From Panulirus ornatus (taxonomy: Eukaryota; Arthropoda; Malacostraca; Decapoda; Palinuridae), in assembly GCF_036320965.1 (NCBI RefSeq), contig NC_092241.1:28344797-28408796 (forward strand): a stretch of DNA of 64,000 bases. The letters run 5' to 3'. This document shows, one piece after another, positions 52,801 to 64,000 of this stretch; the first letter of the stretch is position 1, and each line of letters starts with the position of its first letter. Position numbers and translations under genes: made by a program. The notes under the pieces were generated by a model. The model saw only the letters and a list, made by a program, of their open reading frames with translations, was not told where the DNA came from and made no database searches.

Positions 52801-52985
52801 GAAACATGAGATATTCAAACACTTCGTACTTGAAATAATCATGAAAAATATATCATAAAACTCTTAGTTACCGATACATACTCAGGAAATACGATGCAAA
52901 GGAACAGAAATATTTCAAAATTGACTTCATTCGACAGCTTAGTTGAGTGTCATTAAGATGACTGAAAGTTATTCTAACACAAGAT
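43805..52985. repeat. AT-rich satellite array, about 305-320 bp monomer, roughly 30 copies
   Basis: Nearly 9.2 kb consists of one monomer repeated head to tail. Anchors recur once per unit: GATAAGATATTCAAACAC, CTATACTTGAAATAA, CATACCCAGTAAATACGATG, ATTTAACAGCTTAA, TGTCATAAAGACGA and TTTTTAAAGGAAATCTATTT. Spacing of the CCCAGTAA anchor is mostly 302-318 bp, with shorter intervals where units are deleted (near 44.5 and 47.1-47.3 kb). The array is strongly AT-rich and its open frames are broken. It ends at a CA/TA tract at 53.01 kb. Location near a centromere or in another heterochromatic block is possible but cannot be judged here. Confidence 0.93.
45600..52040. repeat. A-B dimer higher-order repeat within the satellite
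   Basis: Monomers here fall into two alternating classes. Class A has ACTTCTATACTTG with AATAAACATGG, ATATCATAATGCTCTTAGTC and AAAGGATCAAAAAATA. Class B has ACCTCTATACTTG with AATAATCATGG, ATATATGGTAATGCTCTC and GGAGCAGAAATATTT. Class-specific differences extend through the second half of the unit (GATTAAACGATATTCTAACA against GACTAAACGATATTTTAACA). The A-B unit repeats about every 620-635 bp, about ten times, with one disordered stretch near 47.1-47.3 kb. Confidence 0.85.
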
Positions 52986-53007
52986 TTGTATTCAGCATAA
53001 AAAGCTC

Positions 53008-53356
<349 letters not shown>

Positions 53357-53446
<90 letters not shown>
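53357..53446. repeat. (TA)n microsatellite
   Basis: About 45 units between an inverted SINE and an inverted RTE 3' end. Confidence 0.95.
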
Positions 53447-53449
<3 letters not shown>

Positions 53450-53457
53450 TTATTATC

Positions 53458-53815
53458 TTTTTTTTCTATTTTGCTTTGTCGCTGTCTCCCGCGTTAGCGA
53501 GGTAGCGCAAGGAAACAGACGAAAGAATGGCCCAACCCGCCACATACACATGTATATACATACACGTCCACACACGCAAATATATATACCTATACATCTC
53601 AATGTACACATATATATACACACACAGACATATACATATATACACATGTACATAATTCATACTGTCTGCCTTTATTTGTTCCCATCGCAACCTTGCCACA
53701 CATGGAATAACAACCCCCTCCCCCCTCATGTGTGCGAGGTAGCGCTAGGAAAAGACACCAAAGGCCCCATTTGTTCACACTCAGTCTCTAGCTGTCATGT
53801 AATAATGCATTGAAA

Positions 53816-53817
<2 letters not shown>
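53458..53817 (-). mobile_element. RTE 3' UTR, minus strand
   Basis: Reading the minus strand from 53817, one meets a block with CTAGCGCTACCTCGCACACA, a poly-G/GA stretch, a GT/TA-rich variable stretch (53540-53650), and CGTCTGTTTCCTTGCGCTAC followed by CTCGCTAACGCGGGAGACAG and an A-rich tail. The last part is the same as the 3' end of the intact RTE at 63.92-63.96 kb. Only the untranslated region is present, a typical strongly 5'-truncated insertion. Confidence 0.75.

Positions 53818-53892
<75 letters not shown>
53818..53892. repeat. (TA)n microsatellite
   Basis: About 37 units at the 5' break of the inverted RTE 3' UTR. Confidence 0.95.
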
Positions 53893-53893
<1 letters not shown>

Positions 53894-54104
53894 TCTCTAG
53901 GCCTCGATGTGCTTTAAACAGCATCTCCTCCGTAACCACTCGTTGATTCACGGATCTCCTGATGCTTCACACATCCTTGCGGAATGGAACTACAGCCACT
54001 TACACTCTGGACAGTGAAGAAAGGCTTTCATTTGACTCCTAAGTCACTACAGTAATGTGTACATATCTCACACAGAGCATGTACGCATGGCATCTGATGT
54101 TAAA

Positions 54105-54170
54105 CTATTCACCACTGTACCCCAAGAATCGAACCCCGGTCCATCTGTGTGGCAGCCAGAGTCTCTGATT
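54105..54170 (-). mobile_element. tRNA-like SINE head remnant
   Basis: On the minus strand GGACCGGGGTTCGATTCTTG is a good B box. It is preceded by CTCTGGCTGCCACACAGATG, typical of a tRNA-derived SINE arm. The A box is not evident and no tail is recognised, so only a head fragment is called. Confidence 0.45.
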
Positions 54171-57138
54171 GATGAATTAAGACTCGTTCTTTGGCGCACA
54201 AGTTGCTATATCCTGTTAGGTTATTTTGACCTCAAATTAGCCATGGTTGCTGCTGGAGACTGACGGAGGGTATATTAGTCTTAACGACCTGACAGCCGTT
54301 ACGTTTTAGTGAACGAGTTTTGTCGTCCTCCAGGCATACTCTGAAGTTTTCTGAACTGTGTCAGTAGGACTGACTACTTTCTATTGAGCATGAAGTGGAC
54401 ATCGAAAGGTTTTACTTGTCCCAGGAAGGTGGCACTCTACCCGTAGCTTAAATGAAACCTGCCTAACCCTGTTGAGATGTTAGCAATACTCATAGCACGT
54501 CAAACCGTGCTAGAACTGTGACCCTACCCATAGTACCCTAAGGACGCCAGGGGATGAGATAGGATTTCTTTGGAGAACTTGACAACAATATTCTTTTACA
54601 TCTTACTGCACAGAGGTCTAATACTTAAGACAATTAGTAAAACCTTGAATGAAACGGGAGTGAGCTAAATACAATCGTCTCTCCGCAACCATCTACGAGG
54701 AGCGGCTCATCACCAAGGCTGCAGTGTACAGAGGAAAAAAAAAAAAAGAGAATAATATCATCTGAGAACACAAAGCACTTGTTTGGGGGTCAACTGTCAC
54801 GCTGATGATGTATGATCTCTCTTTGTTCACGTCTGGCTTGTCTCAAAGGGAACTGAACAGTGATAAATAATAGCAGTGTAAAAATGGACTAATCTGCAAG
54901 TAGCATTTGATAAAAAGAACTTTTATCTGAAGGCAATTTGGGGCAAAATTCTTATCTAAATCCTACAAGGCAAAATCCCCACAAGAGCTTCAGTTCACCT
55001 GCCACGAAAGTTAGGCGAGTCAAGACGTCCTTTGCATGTGATTCACACGAAGGAACTTCGCTGTTCTCGATTTCTGGCTCTTACAGGTGCCGGGAGGTGA
55101 TGGAGCACGTTCTGTTGACCTGAGAACTTCGGAAAAAAAATCATTATCTTGATGCGAGGCGGATTATTAATGCGTTGATTATGATCAGAAAATTACGATA
55201 CTTATTCAAAACATTAATCTAAAAAAAAAAGGAATTGAGACTTTCTTGTTTTGCAATTAGAAAATGGACAACTGAATTATTCTAATGGGAAACGGACTTT
55301 CATATATCATATTCTGCTTTTCTCTGTTCTGATCCTTTCCCACGAATCTTACACAGTTAGCCAGATTTTAGCTTTAGAAAGATGATGATCATAACTATGA
55401 GTTCCTCGACTTATAATCACCAGGCATTCAACCGATGGTTCTGAATACTGCAGCACAACGCAGCATCTATAGTAACCTCAGGTTAGTGGTGACCTCACTG
55501 AGGCGATAGGAGGCACCACAGTGGGTGGAAACCTATCCAGTAGTAAGACATAAATGTCGAGTGGTGGAAGCAACTACCAGTTATCCTACAGTTGAGAACA
55601 CTTGAATCTGGTAATTTCTGTTTAGATCCTTAAGAACTCATAGCTCACTGTGACGATTATAAGAAGTGCACTTTATTAACCTGTAGATGCCAAGATATTA
55701 AGTGGTCTCAAAATATTGACTCAAAGGACCGAAAGGCATGGTCTAGGAGCCCGATTCATCTTGGTGTCTGGCTGTTTCAGTGACCAAGAAAGCGGAAAAC
55801 CAGACTCATGATCCCAAGACACGGAAATATGAGTGATCTCAAAATTTACAGTCATACAGTGCAGGTCTTTATTCAGTTAATATTCACTCAAAATATGATA
55901 GTAAAAGGCTAATGACAATAAACACAATATGACCTACAGGATTTTAGCTTATTCGTTCCAGGGGCAAAAGATCTGTGACCCAGGAGTGAAATGACAGCAC
56001 TTCCTAATGTAACATTAACAAGTGATATATTTCTATAAAGAATTGAAAAATGTATTCAGAAATGAGAGGTGTTCGATGGGCTTCAGTGCTGTCTAATGAG
56101 AACCAGACGTCAGTTATCGAGTGCAGTAAACTATGTCCTTGAGGCACAAGCGTGATGATAGGATCCCAATCCTTCACAGTGATATTTTCAACCTCAGTAT
56201 AGGTCAACGTCACGGGGTAGCTTGTATGTTTTATAGACTATTTGATTCGGAAAATGAGTCAGTTAATAGAGAAACATCATTCCGAATTATACTGTGGCGT
56301 TCTGCCTCTGATGATGATGGTGGAAGATAGAGCAGGACCATTGTCCAGTCCTTATAGTCGGCGTTCTTGATGATCCTCGAAATGTCAAATGTGAAACTCA
56401 AATGTCAGACAGTCATTAAGCTTTAATTTCACTCTCTTAACGGGTACCAAAACAATATTCGTTAGCTAGTGTGTAGGACATCATTCGGCACAGCACCATT
56501 TTCTCTTCCTTCCATAACCTCTACACTTAATCTGTAAAAAGTTAATTTCTTTCTCTTTAACAAAAATCTAATTGATCAAATGTTATTGAACAACTTGGTG
56601 TTAGCTAGAATCATGCATAATCTTCTGGTTGCCACCAACACGTCCACAGTACCACACCTACCACAGCCACCATCACCCAATAACTACTACCAATATACTC
56701 TTTTCCTTCCACATATTTTCTCTCTTTGTCTTTTTATTCAGATTCCTCCATCATTTTCGTTTTCAGCAAAATCCATCCCCTTTACCTCAAGCTTCCACTG
56801 TAGATCATCGTTGTAAGTTTGTTGCACCATCTCCACTTTTACTCTGTCTCTCCTGTTTATTTTAGCCATGTCATTCCCTCTGCACCTTCCCAACATCTTG
56901 TTAAGAAAATTTGAAAGTCACTGGCTCAGCTGTGCTCCGGTGCCACACACGATGGTTCGTAAGAGCCGACACATGAAAAATTAACTGAATTCTTTGCAAA
57001 GTTCTTTTTTTTTTTCTTTTTGGCTGATCTTTTCCTTAGCCATAATACTAACCTGCTGGGAATAAGACGCACGTGTGGAGTAGATAACCAATGCTTGAAA
57101 AATAAGAATAATGAGATCCACAAGGACTAGTTATATAC

Positions 57139-57320
57139 TTGATGCTGGAGGGAATGATTTATTCTCCGCTCCAGACGAGTCAAAAACACAAGAGCCTTCG
57201 TGACTTCAAGAGAACAATGAAACAACACCTCCTTTGTGGCCGCTTCAGCGATTCCAAGGTGGACAACCTTCGTAGATCGTCATTTATTACGCGCAAAATA
57301 CTTTTCCTTGAGGTCTTTTT
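57139..57320 (+). pseudogene. Possible retroelement C-terminal relic
   Basis: The frame includes SLQTSQKHKSLRDFKRTMKQ followed by HLL. This resembles the short tail motif (LP..I....SL..FK..LK..L) after many non-LTR reverse transcriptases. No upstream reverse transcriptase blocks are visible nearby. This is weak evidence from one motif. Confidence 0.25.
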
Positions 57321-59675
57321 CTGGTGCCTCGTATATATGGATATATTCCAGGCAAAAGGCCTCATAACTGATTATGCTGGAATGAGTCGTAACAGAGGAG
57401 GTGTCCACAACCTGAGCCTGCGGGTGTGACTGCAGGGTACAGCTTGTGACCAGGTGTAACGCAAACACTCCTCTCTCTCTCTCTTCAGGATGCTTTGTTT
57501 TTATATCACCAAGTTCCTCGTTACACCAACCTCACCCTCTTAAATTGCATTTATTTTTCCCCTGCGACGACTCAAGAGAATTCTTAAGGAACAACTCGAG
57601 TCATCTTGACCTGGTGACAGGAGAAGATAAGTACACAGTGACGGTCAGGAGGCACAAAACAAAGGCTTTAGGACTGCACAGGGTGGATGGCCTAAAGAAC
57701 AACACTGGCTTCAGGCCTGCATATGTTAGAAGGCCAAGAGCACAATATGTACACGGTTAGGGCCAAGAGACACACAACACTGGATTGAGGTCTGAACAGA
57801 GAAGCAGTTGTTATGCCAAAGCATTATTCAAGATACAAGGCTACGCTTACTGTATGGAATCTAAGTATATTTTTCATACCTCCAAACTTTTCATGCTCCC
57901 TCATTTATCATGCTTTAGGCATCTATCGCTCTCTTTCCTCTATCTTGTTACTTCATAGATAATTTTCCCATCCTCACTTATCTTTTGATTTACATATTCT
58001 CATACGTTTCTCAGGTTCATTACCTCGCAGGTCTGTCGTACTCCATCTCTTGCCCCTCAAGATCTTGCATACTATCTCATACTTTTATCATATCCTCTCA
58101 CAGGACTCTCATTCCCCTCGCTCCTGCTCTAACGTGTCTGTCAGGGTGCACTGAACAATAGCTATCAAGGTGAGGCTTTACCATTATTTCTTCTGATGGG
58201 CAGCAATTACAGGTACTTCATCATGGCTGGATCCTTCAATCAAGAGTTAAGTACATAGAGGCCATTTTGCTCATGAAATTAGCAAAATTAATGATAATCA
58301 GCAGAAGCTGATAAGGTAAAAGCAGCTTATGCACTTCAAGCCTTCACTTATGATGGGTTGGATCAGATTTATACCCGAAAGTATTTAACAATAAAAGCCC
58401 TTCGATAATCGATGATCAGTGGATGATACCAAGCTATGTGCAAGAGAGAGAGAGTGAGAGTTTTGTTTGATACTGAAGATTAATCACTTTCTCTTGTCAG
58501 ACCATGTTATGTTAATAGGTCCTGCTTATCTCCTTAGTGGTATTCCCATGTAATGTCACACATCATGATCACATGTCTTATCATACGACGTAACAGGTCT
58601 TACTCTGGAGTTGAGTCCAGATGCGTTGATCACTGGGCTTGCGTCAAAGATTGTGGTCAGGAGTCATGGAATTTGTTCAGACTTACACTTTATGATCCTG
58701 AGGTTGTACCCACATTTCGACACGTGTAGTGTAGTGCTCGATTCTATAGCCTGCAGTTATTCTGGACTTAACTAAAATGCTTAATTACGTGATGCGTCAT
58801 TATTATCGGCTTGGACGCAAAGGTCATATCCATAAGTTGAGGACAGAGGACGTGTTCATGACCTTTATTTCATGTCATGGTACTCAGGTCGTTTCCACTT
58901 TTTCCAGCTTGCCTGATAGTAACCTAATCAACAGTCAGCTAAAGTGGGTTTGACAGTCATATTTACTAGGTGATGAAGCTACAACTGTACTTTACAGACT
59001 GTCAAGTGGTCGTTATGTAGGCTCAACCATTGGATGCCAGGGGTAACTAGTTAATATGATCTTGTCCAAATTTTGCTCGAAGACAATAAGTAAATTGACA
59101 AAAGATGGAAAAAATAAACACTTGATCCATAGTCAATGCTGTTTCCTGGCTTTTATACAAATAAGATTCTCTTAATTTATACACAGAACAATAATTTCAA
59201 TTATTTTCTTCGTAGAAGCAGTTCTATTTCATAATGCTGACGAAACGAGGTGGGTAAGTTAGAGAGTCCAAATGGCATAGCTATGATTCCGGATATGAGA
59301 ATTCGGTCTAACAACAAAATGAAAACGCTGCAAGCCATGCAGTAGGAGAGTGACTCCGCTTTCCTCTTTATATGAATGCAGAGAACTTGCTTGTGTTGAG
59401 GAACTTTCCAAAAAGCTGTAGATCAATTGGCTTTTGCGAGGAGACTTCCCACTTTGTGTAAGGAATAAGTAATGACTGGTAGTTAATGCACGGGTGGGAG
59501 GATGGTCGAGCCATAGTCGGAAGAGAGAAGAATGGAAAGCATTGTCTTGATCTTTCAAACGTGTTGTCTTTCAGGTCGATCTACAACTGGTTAAGTATAC
59601 CACTTGTGACCATACGATCTCACACTGCGACTTACCCTACTGCAACTGTAGACATCATCACGTTCTCCTCGTTAA

Positions 59676-60325
59676 GGTCAACAACTATGATCATTCGATA
59701 TTAACGTTAACAACTTTAATCATCAGATATTAACGTTAACAAGAATAGGTATCAGATATTAACGTTAACAACTATGAACATCAGATATTAATGTTAACAA
59801 GAATAATTATTAGATATGAACGTTAACATCTATGAGCATCAGATATCAATGTTAACAAATATAAACATCAGATATAAATGTTAAGTAGTATGGATATCAG
59901 ATATCAATGTTATCAGTTGTCAGTATCATCGCTATTGAACACTAGATATCATTGTTAACGGCTACAAACATCAGATGTTAACGTTAACAACAATGAACAT
60001 CAGATATTAATGTTAACAACATTGAACATCAGATATTAACGTTAACACCAATGAACATCAGATATTAATGTTAACAATTATGAACATCAGATATTAATGT
60101 TAACAACTATGAACATCAGATATTAATGTTAACAACAATGTACATCAGATATTAACGTTAACAACAATGAACATCAGATACTAATGTTAACAACTATGAA
60201 CATCAAATGTTAATGTTAACAACTACGAACATCAGATATTAAGGTTAAAAGCTATGACCATGAGATAATTATGGTAACTACGAACATCTTATATTAATGT
60301 TAACAATTATGAACATCAGATATCT
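59676..60325. repeat. 29-bp minisatellite, about 22 copies
   Basis: The unit is close to GTTAACAACTATGAACATCA followed by GATATTAAT or GATATTAAC. Copies vary by substitutions and a few indels in the middle (59.88-59.96 kb). Units with GATATTAACGTTAAC contain the palindrome TTAACGTTAA. No coding function is suggested. Confidence 0.88.
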
Positions 60326-60948
60326 TCATAGGCATCCCCTCAGTAGATGCTGGCTGATACATCAGTGAGGTGATCCTTGCGCTACATACTGCTGACAGAG
60401 ATACGGGGGAAGGGTTGACCCATGCAATACTTTAGTGCTGGCAGATAAGGATAACTGATAAAGATAATTGATAAGTCTGTATCTCAACCATAGTGTACAT
60501 CCTACTGTCTATCTTACTTCTTAGCCGCTACTATTTATGTGTAAATACATACTTGTAATTAAATATCTGTACTGTTAGGGTAAGAATTTTTACACTCCTT
60601 AGGCCTCGATCGCTTGAATATTGTCTATTATTCTACAGTCTTTTAAACTTCTGTATATTGTCGATATTTACCATATACCCTTTCAGTTTCTTTTATTCGT
60701 CCACCGATCATAAGCCATAAAAGTACTTAACTATAGCTTTTTATTAAGCACCTTGCTTAATTTCATGCTATGTCCTGTGGTTGTCTTATCCCTACCTCTT
60801 TCATGGAACTGTTCGCTATCTACACCATCGATCGGGTTTATGAACATAAATGTAGTGATCAAATCATCCCTCACGCTTCTCTCTTCCTTGGTGGGGAAGT
60901 TAAAGGCTTTCCTGAAACTTATCTCTCTTAATTCTGGTACCATCTTTG

Positions 60949-60984
<36 letters not shown>
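60949..60984. repeat. (GT)n microsatellite
   Basis: About 18 units, 27 bp before a small signal-peptide-like ORF. Confidence 0.95.
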
Positions 60985-60988
<4 letters not shown>

Positions 60989-61011
60989 ATTAACCTCTCT
61001 GGTCAGACACC

Positions 61012-61149
61012 ATGGAACCAACAACCACAATCATGTTGCTCATCCTGACCCTGGTGGCTCAACATACATTAGCTCTGAACTCACTTGATGCTGCGCACTC
61101 GGAGGCATTCTGTACAACTCTCCAACCTGGTAACATTCAAGTTATCTAA
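61012..61149 (+). CDS. Small ORF with signal-peptide-like N terminus, unidentified
   Basis: The ATG sits in a good context (ACACCATGG). The 45-codon frame starts MEPTTTIMLLILTLVAQHTL, a short polar head followed by a hydrophobic core and a plausible cleavage after ALA-like residues (THTLA region, about residue 21). A short polar tail with one Cys follows to the stop at 61147-61149. A GTAACA donor-like site lies at 61130-61135 inside the last codons, so this could instead be the first exon of a secreted protein precursor, joining after CAACCTG. I do not recognise the peptide. A chance hydrophobic frame is the main alternative, and there are no neighbouring exons to support it. Confidence 0.3.
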   Translation: MEPTTTIMLLILTLVAQHTLALNSLDAAHSEAFCTTLQPGNIQVI

Positions 61150-61314
61150 CGACTATGACAAAATGGTTAGTGATCCTTCCTGAAGATGAAGAGGCATTAG
61201 GAATACATAGAGAGGAGGGTAAAGATCGATCTCACACCCGCTTAACTGTATATCTCTGAAGCGATACAACGAAATTTGTTATAGCTACAGCGGTACCTTG
61301 GTTTTCTATCGTGC

Positions 61315-61445
<131 letters not shown>

Positions 61446-62175
61446 CACAACAAGGTACTTAAAATGTTAGTGCCCCACTACTCCACCACAGCCTCCTGCT
61501 ATTCCACATTAGCGTTAACACAACACGGGGTTCTCATACCTTGATCCTGTTGACCACTCGAGAAACCTGACAAGGAGAAAGACATTCAGATAAGAAATAT
61601 ACAGATCACATACGGTCGCTGACATAGTAGATCTACCACTTTATGACCTACCTGCTCCTCGACTTAGATCTGTCCTGCAGCAAACAATAGCAATATTACA
61701 GATATGGATTTTGGTGAACTTGGCTGTGTGTTAATTAACGACATTTGTTAGACACCGAATTTCAATATCCTTACTAGATTCGTCAAAACAGTGTATCCTG
61801 CCTGTTCAACACAGTCCAAAGATCGAACTACTTTACTAAGAAATTCTACGATATTCATTATCATTATCATCTTATAATCATTATTATTATCAATAATATC
61901 ATTATGATGATGATCATCATCATTATACACAATATCACGAACAATATATTTCTTCTATGAATATCACAATAAATATTTAGACAAAACTTTATATTTTTGT
62001 TAAAATTAACATAATATTGAAACCAACATTATATTGTTATTTTCATCGTATTATCATTACGTACAGTACTTCACTAAAGTGTTACTCTACACTGTAGTTT
62101 ATGTATGCCACACTGAAAACGTCTGTTAGTCGTCTGATCGACTAGGAAAAAAAATGTGGTATAAGGAATAAGAAA

Positions 62176-62179
<4 letters not shown>

Positions 62180-62264
<85 letters not shown>
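62180..62264. repeat. (TA)n microsatellite
   Basis: About 42 units at the 5' truncation point of the RTE insertion. Confidence 0.95.
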
Positions 62265-62265
<1 letters not shown>

Positions 62266-62269
<4 letters not shown>

Positions 62270-63786
62270 AAGAGGTAGTAAAAGCTTTGCGGAAGATGAA
62301 AGCCGGCAAGGCAGCAGGTTTGGATGGTATTGCAGTGGAATTTATTAAGAAAGGGGGTGACTGTATTGTTGACTGGTTGGTAAGGTTATTTAATGTATGT
62401 ATGACTCATGGTGAGGTGCCTGAGGATTGGCGGAATGCGTGCATAGTGCCATTGTACAAAGGCAAAGGGGATAAGAGTGAGTGCTCAAATTACAGAGGTA
62501 TAAGTTTGTTGAGTATTCCTGGTAAATTATATGGGAGGGTATTGATTGAGAGGGTGAAGGCATGTACAGAGCATCAGATTGGGGAAGAGCAGTGCGGTTT
62601 CAGAAGTGGTAGAGGATGTGTGGATCAGGTGTTTGCTTTGAAGAATGTATGTGAGAAATACTTAGAAAAGCAAAGGGATTTGTATGTAGCATTTATGGAT
62701 CTGGAGAAGGCATATGATAGAGTTGATAGAGATGCTCTGTGGAAGGTATTAAGAATATATGGTGTGGGAGGCAAGTTGTTAGAAGCAGTGAAAAGTTTTT
62801 ATCGAGGATGTAAGGCATGTGTACGTGTAGGAAGAGAGGAAAGTGATTGGTTCTCAGTGAATGTAGGTTTGCGGCAGGGGTGTGTGATGTCTCCATGGTT
62901 GTTTAATTTGTTTATGGATGGGGTTGTAAAGGAGGTAAATGCAAGAGTCCTGGAAAGAGGGGCAAGTATGAAGTCTGTTGGGGATGAGAGAGCTTGGGAA
63001 GTGAGTCAATTGTTGTTCGCTGATGATACAGCGCTGGTGGCTGATTCATGTGAGAAACTGCAGAAGCTGGTGACTGAGTTTGGTAAAGTGTGTGGAAGAA
63101 GAAAGTTGAGAGTAAATGTGAATAAGAGCAAGGTTATTAGGTACAGTAGGGGTGAGGGTCAAGTCAATTGGGAGGTGAGTTTGAATGGAGAAAAACTGGA
63201 GGAAGTGAAGTGTTTTAGATATCTGGGAGTGGATCTGTCAGCGGATGGAACCATGGAAGCGGAAGTGGATCATAGGGTGGGGGAGGGGGCGAAAATTTTG
63301 GGAGCCTTGAAAAATGTGTGGAAGTCGAGAACATTATCTCGGAAAGCAAAAATGGGTATGTTTGAGGGAATAGTGGTACCAACAATGCTGTATGGTTGCG
63401 AGGCGTGGGCTATGGATAGAGATGTGCGCAGGAGGATGGATGTGCTGGAAATGAGATGTTTGAGGACAATGTGTGGTGTGAGGTGGTTTGAGCGAGTAAG
63501 TAACGTAAGGGTAAGAGAGATGTGTGGAAATAAAAAGAGCGTGGTTGAGAGAGCAGAAGAGGGTGTTTTGAAATGGTTTGGGCACATGGAGAGAATGAGT
63601 GAGGAGAGATTGACCAAGAGGATATATGTGTCGGAGGTGGAGGGAACGAGGAGAAGAGGGAGACCAAATTGGAGGTGGAAAGATGGAGTGAAAAAGATTT
63701 TGTGTGATCGGGGCCTGAACATGCAGGAGGGTGAAAGGAGGGCAAGAAATAGAGTGAATTGGAGTCATGTGGTATACAGGGGTTGA
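62266..63786 (+). mobile_element. RTE-type non-LTR retrotransposon, reverse transcriptase ORF (5'-truncated)
   Basis: An uninterrupted frame runs from the TA tract at 62264 to a TGA at 63784-63786. The first ATG (62296) is internal to a frame already open at 62266, so the 5' end is cut off. Reverse transcriptase blocks appear in order: GKAAGLDGI near the start, NYRGISLLS, CGFRSGRGCVDQ, AFMDLEKAYDRV (first catalytic Asp), GLRQGCVMSPWLFN, and LLFADDTALVA with the catalytic FADD at about 63017-63028, then FRYLGVDLS of the thumb and LYGCEAWAM of the C-terminal region. There is no RNase H. The apurinic-type endonuclease expected upstream is missing. The C terminus carries the basic GTRRRGRPNWRWKD stretch typical of this group. 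The open frame suggests recent insertion. Truncation within the RT makes it non-autonomous. Confidence 0.93.
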
Positions 63787-63962
63787 CGTGCTGTCAGTGG
63801 ATTGAAGCAAGGCATGTGAAGCGTCTGGGGTAAACCATGGAAAGCTGTGTAGGTATGTATATTTGCGTGTGTGGACGTGTGTATGTACATGTGTATGGGG
63901 GGGGGGGCCATTTCTTTCGTCTGTTTCCTTGCGCTACCTCGCAAACGCGGGAGACGACAAAG

Positions 63963-64000
<38 letters not shown>
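63787..64000 (+). mobile_element. RTE 3' UTR and poly(A) tail
   Basis: The sequence after the RT stop runs through a GT-rich stretch and a G run (about 63897-63908) to GCGCTACCTCGCAAACGCGGGAG at about 63935, then an A-only run from 63966 to the window edge. The CGCTACCTCGC motif is the conserved 3' end of this element family and recurs at many places in the window, including in SINEs. The poly(A) marks the 3' insertion end. A target-site duplication cannot be checked because the window ends inside the tail. Confidence 0.85.

Larger units (their letters stand above)
53893..59675. other. Mostly anonymous DNA
   Basis: Apart from the SINE head at 54.1 kb and the weak retroelement tail motif at 57.15 kb, the region shows only short unrelated open frames. 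No conserved domain, RNA gene or long repeat was seen. Confidence 0.45.

Noticed and set aside
49872..52858. Similar 60-80-residue open frames (MSVIMMTKSYF-like, FFLRKIPKIEG-like) recurring in several satellite monomers.
   Set aside because: The frame is open only in some edge units; most core monomers have stops in it. The similarity is explained by the DNA repeat itself.
62693..63810. Several long minus-strand frames opposite the RTE gene.
   Set aside because: They are antisense shadows of the reverse transcriptase; the plus strand carries all the conserved blocks.

Overview
The window is nuclear DNA from an arthropod, most likely a decapod crustacean. Genes are sparse and split by multi-kilobase introns. 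Very long (TA)n, (GA)n and (TC)n tracts are everywhere. RTE-type, Penelope-type and jockey-like retroelements and SINEs with decapod-like character fill much of the rest. No bacterial-style operons, rRNA or true tRNA genes were seen. The decapod call is an inference from repeat character; the species cannot be read from the sequence.

The one recognisable gene is a Pax2/5/8 (shaven/sparkling class) transcription factor on the minus strand, from about 31.8 kb down to 8.9 kb. I could place a first coding exon (31733-31787), an exon with the N-terminal paired-domain half (21925-22090), two alternative exons for the C-terminal half (17042-17239 and 16795-16992), and an exon with the octapeptide and a basic KRKR stretch (8925-9142). 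All junctions have GT-AG ends and matching codon phase. The remaining 3' exons were not found and may lie beyond the left edge. The most interesting feature is the pair of 198-nt paired-domain exons only 49 nt apart. They have identical length, phase and splice polarity but encode different DNA-contacting linkers, which looks like a mutually exclusive cassette that would change DNA specificity.

About 770 bp from the Pax start codon, pointing the other way, is a promoter-like block (32.4-32.56 kb) with CCAAT boxes, a consensus CRE, an E-box and an ATG followed at once by a perfect splice donor. It looks like the first exon of a head-to-head neighbour whose other exons I could not find.

From 32.6 to 43.8 kb there are SINE and LINE relics, TA tracts and anonymous DNA. 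From 43.8 to 53.0 kb lies an AT-rich satellite of about 30 monomers (about 305-320 bp). Its centre is organised as an alternating A-B dimer (about 620-635 bp), flanked by more diverged monomers without the alternation. From 53.0 to 53.9 kb is a nest of inverted SINE and RTE 3' ends. From 53.9 to 59.7 kb is mostly anonymous DNA, followed by a 29-bp minisatellite (59.7-60.3 kb), a small signal-peptide-like ORF (61.0 kb), a long TC tract, and a 5'-truncated RTE retrotransposon with an open reverse transcriptase frame running to the poly(A) at the window end.
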